Shown here piece after piece: positions 57,528 through 64,000 of a stretch of 64,000 nucleotides of DNA (position 1 is the stretch's first letter; every line of letters begins with the position of its first letter). Origin of the DNA: Fervidobacterium pennivorans. GTDB lineage: Bacteria; Thermotogota; Thermotogae; Thermotogales; Fervidobacteriaceae. Both the position numbers and the translations under genes were made by a program. The notes under the pieces were generated by a model that was not told the origin of the DNA, ran no database searches, and was given only the letters and a program-made list of their open reading frames with translations. The DNA lies in NCBI RefSeq assembly GCF_001644665.1, contig NZ_CP011393.1, forward strand, positions 1,076,001 to 1,140,000. The letters are read 5' to 3'.

Positions 57528-57556
57528 CAACGATCCTCCCTTTTAAACTATTCATT

Positions 57557-58456
57557 TTAACCTTTTATTGCCACCGCTTTTCCAGTTTCGATAAAGTAGC
57601 GCTGGAAAGACAAGAATATGATAAGCATCGGTAATGTCATGAAGATAGATGCTGCCATCATGTACTGCCAATAAGTATAGTAGGAGGTTTTGAAGAAGTT
57701 AAGTCCCAAGGTTAGCGTGTACATCTCCTTGTTACTCATAATTATCAATGGCCATTGAAAATCATTCCAAGCTCCTAAGAAAGTGTATATAGCAAGTGCA
57801 CTGAGAGCTGGAAGAGCATTTGGGAGAACTATTTTAAAGTATGTCCTTAATATACCCGAACCATCTATTCGCGCAGCCTCTTCAAGCTCCTTTGGAAAAT
57901 TCAAAAAGAACTGACGCATCAAAAACAAACCAAACACATTTGTTAGTTTTGGTAAAAACAGACCGGTATATGTGTTAACTAAGCCGTACTTAACGAGAAG
58001 ATTGTATTGAGGTATCAATGTTACTTGACCTGGTACCATCATTGTTGCCAGAAACATTGTGAACCAAAAGTTTTTCAGTGGGAAGTTTAGTCTCGCAAAA
58101 GCGTAGCCACCCAGTGAATTTAAGATAATATTTCCAACTGTCAGCAAACCGGCGTAAATAATCGTATTCATAAGCCACCTTTTATACAGAGGTACAACTT
58201 CAAAAATCAATTTGTAATTCTGAAATGTGAGAGGAGCTCCAAACGCTGACGGTTTTGGAAATAAGCGTATCCTTGGCGGCCAGTCAAATATATTTATCCC
58301 TTTCTCGACTCCCTGAGCATCCGTGTAGGTTATAGGCGTGAGGGAAACTAACAGCGCCCAAGTAAAAGGAAAAAGCGTGGCAATTGCGTAGCTTATTAAG
58401 ATGATGTACGATATAATCACGGAAGTTTTTGAAACGCTTCTTACAGAACCTTCCAT
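57557..58456 (-). CDS. Sugar ABC transporter permease, MalG type
   Basis: A 299-residue inner-membrane permease with about six segments. The EAA motif is EEAARIDGSGILRTYFKIVLPNALPAL near residue 200, typical of carbohydrate importers. A stretch between the first two helices (about 70 residues, with YTDAQGVEKGINIFDWPPRIR) projects outward. GAGGTGGTGAAAATAA precedes the ATG. With the MalF-like and binding-protein genes it forms an importer; no ATPase gene is in the cluster, so a shared MsmX/MalK-type ATPase elsewhere is needed. Confidence 0.9.
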   Translation of the reverse strand: MEGSVRSVSKTSVIISYIILISYAIATLFPFTWALLVSLTPITYTDAQGVEKGINIFDWPPRIRLFPKPSAFGAPLTFQNYKLIFEVVPLYKRWLMNTIIYAGLLTVGNIILNSLGGYAFARLNFPLKNFWFTMFLATMMVPGQVTLIPQYNLLVKYGLVNTYTGLFLPKLTNVFGLFLMRQFFLNFPKELEEAARIDGSGILRTYFKIVLPNALPALSALAIYTFLGAWNDFQWPLIIMSNKEMYTLTLGLNFFKTSYYTYWQYMMAASIFMTLPMLIIFLSFQRYFIETGKAVAIKG

Positions 58457-58476
58457 TTATTTTCACCACCTCATTG

Positions 58477-59646
58477 TCAGTACTCTTCCTTTATTATCTT
58501 TCTCTGAACCAATGACAACACAAGAATTACACCAAAGAGAACTACAGCAAGAGCTGAAGCGTAACCCATTTTTCCGTATTCGAAAGCGTTTTTGTATATG
58601 TAGAAAGATATCGTAATATTCCTTAGGTTTCTGATAAGGAAGTAAATTTGATCAAAAACTTGCATACAACCTATTGTTCCCATGATTGAAACAAAAACTA
58701 TCTGTGGCCTAAGCAAAGGTAAAGTTATCTTCCAGAAGATTTGCCAGCCGTTTGCCCCGTCTATTCTTGCTGCTTCATAGATACTTGACGGAATATCTTG
58801 AAGACCTGCTAGGAATGTGACCATAAAATAACCAGCTGTCGACCATATATTCATAGCCATTATTGCGAAAAGTGCGATTCTTGGTTCGTTTAGATAATCT
58901 ACTGGTTGAAATCCGAACCTACCAAAAAGAGCAACAAGTATCTTATTCAAAACCCCTGGTTTTGAATAAATAAGCCAAAAGATCATCGAAAGTGCTGCGG
59001 AAGAAGTTATCGCTGGCAAGAAAAAAACTGATTTAAAAAAGTTAACTCCTTTTATCTTGGAATTTGCTGCTACCGCCAAGATTATAGCCAAAAGTGTCTG
59101 AATAGGCACAACAATAATTGAGTAAAGCAAGGCATTCCAGAATGATGTGTAAAAATACATATCCTTGAGCATGTCTTTGAAGTTTTTTAATCCTACGAAT
59201 CTTGGAATATATTTTGTAAACCTGTCACCGTGTTTATTCATGTATCTTTTCATGAAATCTGCAATTTTGATTTCGTTAGGCAGATTTCCCTCTCTGTAGT
59301 CATTCAATAGATTTAACGAGTCAAAGTATTCTTTTATAAGTTTCTTCTCCTCTTCGCCAAGTTTTACGCCTACGTCAATCTCGACAAAACTTACGGGATC
59401 AAAGTATTCTAACATTTCATCTATGGTATAATTTCTCGCTTCTTCTCTCAAAATTCCTGTATGAATTTCCAAAGCGTCGTAAGGATTAAATATATAGGTG
59501 TATTTCCGAGCTTCCAGAGGTTGATAATCTGTAAGGCTATAGTAAAATGCAGCAACGATAGGGTAAATCGTGAAAACTAAAACAGTTAGTATTATTGGTG
59601 TTGAAAAGAGATAACCTACTATTGCCTCTTTTGTTTTGTATTTCAT
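58477..59646 (-). CDS. Sugar ABC transporter permease, MalF type, with a large extracytoplasmic insertion
   Basis: A 389-residue permease, about 90 residues longer than plain MalF-type proteins. After the first helix (VGYLFSTPIILTVLVFTIYP) a hydrophilic insertion of about 100 residues (roughly 44-148, rich in Asp, Glu and Lys) precedes RFVGLKNFKDMLKD, the usual beginning of the conserved core. The EAA motif YEAARIDGANGWQIFWKITLPLLRP is near residue 300. The insertion recalls the extracytoplasmic P2 domain of MalF, which contacts the binding protein. The start ATG at 59646 has GGGGGATTGTGCT in front; an earlier ATG at 59703 is inside the hairpin region. Confidence 0.88.
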   Translation of the reverse strand: MKYKTKEAIVGYLFSTPIILTVLVFTIYPIVAAFYYSLTDYQPLEARKYTYIFNPYDALEIHTGILREEARNYTIDEMLEYFDPVSFVEIDVGVKLGEEEKKLIKEYFDSLNLLNDYREGNLPNEIKIADFMKRYMNKHGDRFTKYIPRFVGLKNFKDMLKDMYFYTSFWNALLYSIIVVPIQTLLAIILAVAANSKIKGVNFFKSVFFLPAITSSAALSMIFWLIYSKPGVLNKILVALFGRFGFQPVDYLNEPRIALFAIMAMNIWSTAGYFMVTFLAGLQDIPSSIYEAARIDGANGWQIFWKITLPLLRPQIVFVSIMGTIGCMQVFDQIYFLIRNLRNITISFYIYKNAFEYGKMGYASALAVVLFGVILVLSLVQRKIIKEEY

Positions 59647-59667
59647 AGCACAATCCCCCTGTTTAAT

Positions 59668-59693
59668 AAAAGGGAGGCGAGCGCCTCCCTTTT
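59668..59693 (-). terminator. Intra-operon hairpin between binding protein and permease genes
   Basis: A 26-base perfect inverted repeat, AAAAGGGAGGCG with its complement around AG, lies just before the permease start and after the binding-protein stop. On the minus strand it is followed by TTTTATT. It would act as an attenuator that lowers permease relative to binding-protein expression. Confidence 0.8.
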
Positions 59694-59707
59694 GCTCGTG
59701 CAACCAA

Positions 59708-60934
59708 TTACTTCTCTTTTCCTATCCATTTATTGTAATTTGTCTCAATAATCTTTATTGCTTCATCAACCGTAAGTTTCTGATAGAACAGGTCTTTCAG
59801 CAAGGAGTTAATCTGGTCGTTAGCAGTTGCAAACAAACCTGTCGGTGTTGAGACTTTCCAAGGCACACCATATTCTGCACCCTTGTAGAATACTTTCTTT
59901 ACCGGGTCAGTATCCTTGGCTGCTATGGATTTTCTTGAAGCAAGCACACCTGCCCCTTCAACAAATATTTGTTGACCTTCCGTTACAAGGAATTTCAAGA
60001 CTTCCCATGCTGCATCCTTATTTGGTGTTGCTCTGTTGATAGACCAAGCAACTGTGTATATCATTGTTGCTTTCTTTATACCCTTTGGCATTTCAACAAT
60101 CCCCATCTTTTTGAATGTATCTGGGAACGAGCCTTTCATAAAGCCAATTGTCCACGGTCCTTCCATGACAACTGCACACTTTTCAGTAGCAATTGCTTCG
60201 CCCAACCAACCAGAACCAAGTGCTGATGGCTCTTTTGCAACTTTGTATTTTGTGACGAGATCGATGTAGAATTGGATGGCTTTTTTGGAATTTGCTTCAC
60301 CAAGTGCTGTTGAAAGATCTGGCTTTACAAGTCTACCGCCAAAGCTTATAATAAATGGTATGACCCTGTTGAAATCTGGTGCGAGCGCCAGAGGAGTTTC
60401 ATAGCCTGCTGCCTTAAGTTGTTGGAGTTTTTTGAGGAAGGAGTCCCATGTCTCATCGTTGGTGAGATATGGGACTTTGTATTTATCAAATATCTCTTTG
60501 TTAAACCAGACAGCGAGTGTTGAAAAGTCTTTAGCTATACCGTAAAGCCTGTTTTGGTACTTGAAAGCATCGATAAGCGACTGATAAAAATCGCTGAGGT
60601 CAAAGTTATCTCTCTTAACATACGTATCAAGTGGAAGTAGGACGTTTGCTTTGGCTAGTTCCTCGAATACATAAACGTCAACGTAGAAAATATCTGGACC
60701 TGTTCCACCGGACAGTCTTGTCATAAGAACTTGTTTGTAATCTCCGGCAATAGGTTCCCAGACAACTTCTATCCCTTTCTGCTTGCCTATCGTGCTGTTA
60801 AAAGTGTCAACTGCTTTCTTAATGGCTCCCTCCTCGATGGGGTTACCCGGCCAACCTGAAATAGTGATCTTCGTTACCGCGAAAAGTCCTACCGTCAAAA
60901 CAACCGCCAGTAAAACTACCAAAAGCTTTTTCAT
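59708..60934 (-). CDS. Sugar ABC transporter substrate-binding protein
   Basis: A 408-residue SBP_bac_1 family protein with a signal peptide (KKLLVVLLAVVLTVGLFAV). The mature part shows the MalE-like pattern: SRLSGGTGPDIFYVDVYVFEELAKANVLLPL, YGIAKDFSTLAVWFNKEIFDKY, and MEGPWTIGFMKGSFP. The ligand is probably the disaccharide or oligosaccharide cleaved by the GH65 enzyme. AAGGAGGGCGAG precedes the ATG, and the start overlaps the LacI stop by 4 bases. Confidence 0.93.
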   Translation of the reverse strand: MKKLLVVLLAVVLTVGLFAVTKITISGWPGNPIEEGAIKKAVDTFNSTIGKQKGIEVVWEPIAGDYKQVLMTRLSGGTGPDIFYVDVYVFEELAKANVLLPLDTYVKRDNFDLSDFYQSLIDAFKYQNRLYGIAKDFSTLAVWFNKEIFDKYKVPYLTNDETWDSFLKKLQQLKAAGYETPLALAPDFNRVIPFIISFGGRLVKPDLSTALGEANSKKAIQFYIDLVTKYKVAKEPSALGSGWLGEAIATEKCAVVMEGPWTIGFMKGSFPDTFKKMGIVEMPKGIKKATMIYTVAWSINRATPNKDAAWEVLKFLVTEGQQIFVEGAGVLASRKSIAAKDTDPVKKVFYKGAEYGVPWKVSTPTGLFATANDQINSLLKDLFYQKLTVDEAIKIIETNYNKWIGKEK

Positions 60935-61920
60935 ACAACTCGCCCTCCTTTTGAAGAGTTGAGGAACTTTTTAGTTCCTCTAATGACTAAATGCGTGTTA
61001 ATAACTTCTGATTCTACTTGCTCACCTAAGACCAATTGATGAACTTTGCGCGCAACCATTTCACCCACCAAATGAATGTTTTGGTCAACGGTCGTTATAT
61101 TAGCAATTTCAGAGAGCAAAATGTTGTCAAATCCTATCAAAGGAATGTCGATGCCTTTTTGTTCGCAAACCCTCAGAGCTGCGTACGCCATAACATCGGA
61201 AGTGCAAAAAATTCCATCCACTTCATTTAAATAATTCTCAACAATCTTTTGTACATTCTTCTCATCATAATTCGCGAAGGTTTTATATACCTTTCCACCA
61301 AAACCACTCAATCCATCAACAAACCCTCTGAAACGTTCTTTTTCAAATGGTAACGAAGGATCGCCGCCTATGAAAAGAACATTCGTGCACCCAATTTCTT
61401 TCAAATGCTCACCCGCTTGACGTCCTCCTGTATAGTTATCTGTATCGACATAAATAAAGTTATTTTTGTTGTTTCGCCCAACACAGACGAAAGGAACGCC
61501 CAACTCGTTGAGTAACTCCACTCTTATATCATCATCTTTTATGTCCATAAGTATATATCCATCAATAAGCTTCGATGAAACCAAGGTCTTATAGTAACTT
61601 GTGATATCACCTTTGGTAAATACATCAATAATAAGCTTAAGTCCCTTTGATGAAAAATATCTTACAGCACCTCGTAAAAACTTGGATACATATGAATCTT
61701 CAAAAACACGTTCAACACCACTCATCACAGTGAGAGAATAAACGCCTGTCCTTTTGGTTCTTAGTGATTTCGCTATAGCATGTGGCATGTATCCGTATTT
61801 TTCAGCTATTTCCAGAACCCTCTGCCTAGTTTCTGGCTTTACCTTTTCTGGTTCGTTGAATACTCTCGATACAGTTGCAACTGAGACACCACATAAATTG
61901 GCAATTTCTTTTACAGTCAT
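60931..61920 (-). CDS. LacI family transcriptional regulator
   Basis: A 329-residue repressor. The helix-turn-helix is TVKEIANLCGVSVATVSRVFN at the N-terminus, followed by the hinge helix (KVKPETRQRVLEIAEKYGYMPH, IAKSLRTKRTGV). The C-terminal sugar-binding domain has GYILMDIKDDDIRVELL and FDNILLSEIANITTVDQ. Length is normal. It is the first gene of the sugar operon and very probably binds the double operator at 61956-61988 just upstream, so it should repress itself and the operon until a sugar inducer binds. Confidence 0.93.
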   Translation of the reverse strand: MTVKEIANLCGVSVATVSRVFNEPEKVKPETRQRVLEIAEKYGYMPHAIAKSLRTKRTGVYSLTVMSGVERVFEDSYVSKFLRGAVRYFSSKGLKLIIDVFTKGDITSYYKTLVSSKLIDGYILMDIKDDDIRVELLNELGVPFVCVGRNNKNNFIYVDTDNYTGGRQAGEHLKEIGCTNVLFIGGDPSLPFEKERFRGFVDGLSGFGGKVYKTFANYDEKNVQKIVENYLNEVDGIFCTSDVMAYAALRVCEQKGIDIPLIGFDNILLSEIANITTVDQNIHLVGEMVARKVHQLVLGEQVESEVINTHLVIRGTKKFLNSSKGGRVV

Positions 61921-61955
61921 TCTCTCACCTTCTTAGAGAGTTTCACGATAGTTTT

Positions 61956-61988
61956 TAATGTAATCGATTACAGTAATCGATTACATTA
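61956..61988 (-). promoter_or_regulatory. Double LacI-family operator
   Basis: Two palindromic sites stand side by side: TGTAATCGATTACA (61959-61972, perfect) and GTAATCGATTAC (61973-61984). Together, from 61956 to 61988, they form one 33-base palindrome with a single unpaired centre base. The central CG and the half sites fit LacI-family operators. It lies 35 bases before lacI and directly downstream of the -10, where a bound repressor would block transcription. Confidence 0.9.
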
Positions 61989-61990
61989 GG

Positions 61991-62018
61991 AATGTATCAT
62001 TTTTTATCTTTAAAACAA
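61991..62018 (-). promoter_or_regulatory. Promoter of the sugar operon
   Basis: On the minus strand TTGTTT (62013-62018), a 16-base spacer and TACATT (61991-61996), a weak promoter. The operator starts three bases downstream of the -10. Confidence 0.55.
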
Positions 62019-62169
62019 AATTCGAATGTGTCTCAGAAAAACTCACAGACTCTTGTCTTTGAAAAATTTCTTCCTTTTCCTTTTATTATCTAATTTTTTT
62101 ACACTCTTTCATAGTATTCTGTTAGACAAATAATAAACTTCTTCATTGCTTCACCCAATTAACGATGTA

Positions 62170-62178
62170 TGGTATAAT
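62170..62178 (+). promoter_or_regulatory. Extended -10 promoter of the GNAT gene
   Basis: TGGTATAAT, 72 bases before the start; TTCACC at 62150 gives a possible -35. The 62019-62169 stretch is AT-rich and holds no gene. Confidence 0.6.
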
Positions 62179-62249
62179 TTTGCTGATAACAAGGTTTTAT
62201 GTCAGTTTCGATTTTTGTTTGCTCTCAGTCGATAAACGAGGTGATTTTG

Positions 62250-62849
62250 TTGGAAATCATAAGGAAGGCAGAAATTTCCGACGCAGATGTTGTTGCAAGT
62301 TTAATTCTTGAAACCGGACGTTCGTTTTTACCGTTGCTCTTTGGTCCTTATGTGAAACTGATACTTGGTAGATTAGTGAAGACTCCAGGGACAGTCTTTT
62401 CTTTCGACAGCGCCTATGTTCTTGAAATTGACGAAGGAAAAGTTGTGGGAATAATCGTTATGTTCGATGGAAAAACTATTAGGAAGCGTGCTTTGAAAAC
62501 TGCATTTGCACTTTTTCAATTGATGGGCTTTGAGCTTCTCAGAAGGCTTCCCATATTCCGACTCGTCTGGCAACGAAATAAAATTCGAAGCAATGAATTT
62601 TACGTTTCAAATGTTGCTGTTGATAAGAATTACCGAGGTATGGGGTACGGACGAAAACTGATGCTCTTTGCTGAAGAAGTTGCTAAGCAAAGAGGATTCA
62701 AAAAAATATGCTTGGATGTTGAGAATACAAATATTCAGGCTATTGAATTATACAAAAGACTTGGATATGTAGGAACCAGGGTAAACAGAATCAATATTAA
62801 AAACGTGCGTTTTGCGTTCATCAGGATGGAAAAGATATTGTCAAGTTAA
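62250..62849 (+). CDS. GNAT family N-acetyltransferase
   Basis: A 199-residue protein with the GNAT fold. Its acetyl-CoA loop is VAVDKNYRGMGYGRKLMLFAEEVAKQRG near residues 125-150, followed by CLDVENTNIQAIELYKRLGYV. The N-terminal part (KAEISDADVVASLILETG) is family-like. The acceptor substrate is unknown. The start is probably the second TTG (62250), six bases after GAGGTG; the ATG at 62199 lacks a site. The yqeH gene follows 39 bases on. Confidence 0.85.
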   Translation: MEIIRKAEISDADVVASLILETGRSFLPLLFGPYVKLILGRLVKTPGTVFSFDSAYVLEIDEGKVVGIIVMFDGKTIRKRALKTAFALFQLMGFELLRRLPIFRLVWQRNKIRSNEFYVSNVAVDKNYRGMGYGRKLMLFAEEVAKQRGFKKICLDVENTNIQAIELYKRLGYVGTRVNRINIKNVRFAFIRMEKILSS

Positions 62850-62888
62850 GTCGTTATTTAGTCCATCAAAAGTAGGACGGTGAAATGA

Positions 62889-64000
62889 ATGGCAAAGTGT
62901 CCCGGCTGTGGTGCAGAAATTCAATTCGACCATCCCGGCAAACCAGGATTTATACCCTATGAAGTTTACACCAAACGATTAGAGGAAGGAAAAGAAATCG
63001 TTTGTCAAAGATGTTTTAAACTCAAACATTACGGTATGCTTGTGAGCGAAGCTGACGAAGAGGAAATAATGGATTTTATAATGAAAGCAATTAAGAAATT
63101 CAAGCACATTATCTACATCTTCGATGTGTTCGATTTCGAGGGCACCTTTAGGTCTGAAATTGTGGAATTGTTAGCCGGTGCCAATGTGTTCTACGTTGCA
63201 AATAAATTTGATACATTACCAAAAACGGTAAGTGGAAGTCAATTAAAGGAATGGTTGAAACATCGAATTCCTGCAAAGAGTTCAGAGATTTTTATTACAA
63301 GTACGAAAAATGGGTTCGGAATCAGCAAGCTGAAAAAAGAGTTGGAAAATCTAAAAGGTAGTGCTTTAGTCCTGGGTGTTACAAACGTTGGTAAATCGTC
63401 TTTACTTAAAGCTATCACAGACTCAAGTGCGACAGTTTCACCCTACCCTGGAACAACGATCGGACTGATAGAACACAGGTTGGGTAGCCTTAAGTTATTC
63501 GATTCGCCCGGTATCGTTGTCAACGATAGAATGATAGACCTCTTTGACCCAGAGTGTCAGTCGAAAATATTGGCAAAGGGGGAGGTTACAAGAAAGACAT
63601 TCAAACCATTCCCTGAAGAAACTATATTTGTTGGAGGATTATGCCAGTTAAAAGCTGAAATGAAAGATGTTAGTCTAAGACCTATATTCCAAATCTTTGC
63701 ACCAGAGAATGTTACGTTCCACAAGACGAAAAATCAGAACTTTTTGCAAAATTATCCTAAACACTTCGGAAAACTATTATTCCCGCCTTGTGGTAAAATG
63801 GATGTGGAAAAAATAGCATTTAAAGAAGAGAAAGTTGTTGTGGATGTAAACCAGGAACTCTCGATTTCTGGTCTTTGTTGGATAAATGTGAAAAGAGGTC
63901 CTGTGGAGTTCACAGTGAGGGTTCCTGAAAATGTGAGGATTTATGTAAGAGAAGCTTTAATAAAGCCGAAAAGAAAAATTAACCCAAATTCTGAGAATTA
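62889..64000 (+). CDS. yqeH: Ribosome biogenesis GTPase YqeH, circularly permuted (end at window edge)
   Basis: At least 370 codons, beginning MAKCPGCGAEIQFDHPGKPG. A zinc finger (CPGC and CQRC) precedes a circularly permuted GTPase: G4 NKFD comes first, then G1 GVTNVGKSSLLKAI, G2 YPGTTIG, G3 DSPGI. This order and finger define YqeH, a GTPase in 30S assembly. The window ends inside a codon beginning TA, which may well be the stop, so the gene could be essentially complete. GGACGGTGAAATGA precedes the ATG. Confidence 0.92.
   Translation, partial: MAKCPGCGAEIQFDHPGKPGFIPYEVYTKRLEEGKEIVCQRCFKLKHYGMLVSEADEEEIMDFIMKAIKKFKHIIYIFDVFDFEGTFRSEIVELLAGANVFYVANKFDTLPKTVSGSQLKEWLKHRIPAKSSEIFITSTKNGFGISKLKKELENLKGSALVLGVTNVGKSSLLKAITDSSATVSPYPGTTIGLIEHRLGSLKLFDSPGIVVNDRMIDLFDPECQSKILAKGEVTRKTFKPFPEETIFVGGLCQLKAEMKDVSLRPIFQIFAPENVTFHKTKNQNFLQNYPKHFGKLLFPPCGKMDVEKIAFKEEKVVVDVNQELSISGLCWINVKRGPVEFTVRVPENVRIYVREALIKPKRKINPNSEN

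Overview
This window looks like a piece of the chromosome of an anaerobic thermophilic member of the Thermotogota, most likely Fervidobacterium or a close relative. The protein genes are AT-rich. The gene content is typical of that group: a pgk gene joined to tpi by a frameshift, an aspartate carbamoyltransferase whose catalytic and regulatory chains are fused, a peroxiredoxin-nitroreductase fusion, [FeFe] hydrogenases with HydE/F/G maturases, many ferredoxin-dependent 2-oxoacid oxidoreductase subunits, and sugar ABC transporters paired with glycoside phosphorylases. The genus is inferred from gene content; I could not run a 16S comparison. There is no CRISPR array, prophage or insertion sequence.

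Layout. 0.3-8.4 kb: an oligopeptide-type binding protein, then an operon of two ferredoxin-linked 2-oxoacid oxidoreductases (iorA-iorB and korA-korB types) ending in the peroxiredoxin-nitroreductase fusion. 8.5-11.9 kb, minus strand: a small DUF4258-like protein, a Gfo/Idh/MocA dehydrogenase, a YqeG-type phosphatase, a sigma-70 family factor and a NagD-like HAD phosphatase. 12.2-25.8 kb: a hydrogenase island with two CpI-like [FeFe] hydrogenase genes, hydG, an unknown 88-residue gene, hydE, two TM1266-like regulators, a NitT/TauT-type ABC transporter, hydF and aspartase. 25.8-30.6 kb: a methyltransferase, a small secreted protein, a GH13 enzyme and two DUF4230 proteins. 30.7-35.4 kb: pyrBI, then tpi, pgk and gap on the minus strand. 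35.8-41.8 kb: a diguanylate cyclase, a Na+/Ca2+ exchanger, Pcm, a MATE exporter and TrmFO.

41.9-47.0 kb holds a complete rRNA operon on the minus strand (16S, tRNA-Ile(GAT), tRNA-Ala(TGC), 23S, 5S) with three tandem promoters and two processing stems. 47.2-54.5 kb: a frameshifted DUF429 gene, a DUF123 protein, a class II photolyase, a split LysO-like transporter, asnS, an NlpC/P60 protein, an unknown protein and glpX. 54.5-61.9 kb is a minus-strand sugar operon (LacI regulator, binding protein, two permeases, beta-phosphoglucomutase, GH65 phosphorylase) with a near-perfect 33-bp double operator. The window ends with a GNAT acetyltransferase and an almost complete yqeH.

The most interesting finding is the roughly 240-nt leader before the second hydrogenase gene. 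Three segments, A (15253-15267), B (15357-15371) and C (15375-15387), are arranged so that B can pair perfectly either with A (antiterminator) or with C (a terminator followed by a U-tract). A second, structured hairpin upstream competes for A. This is the architecture of a riboswitch or attenuator, and I do not recognise its class. Second is the nine-A run at the pgk stop codon: tpi has no usable start that keeps its catalytic Asn-Trp-Lys, so TPI can only be made as a PGK-TPI fusion by a -1 shift or by transcript slippage. Third is the hydrogenase island itself, where an uncharacterised ABC transporter, aspartase and an unknown small protein sit among the H-cluster maturases.
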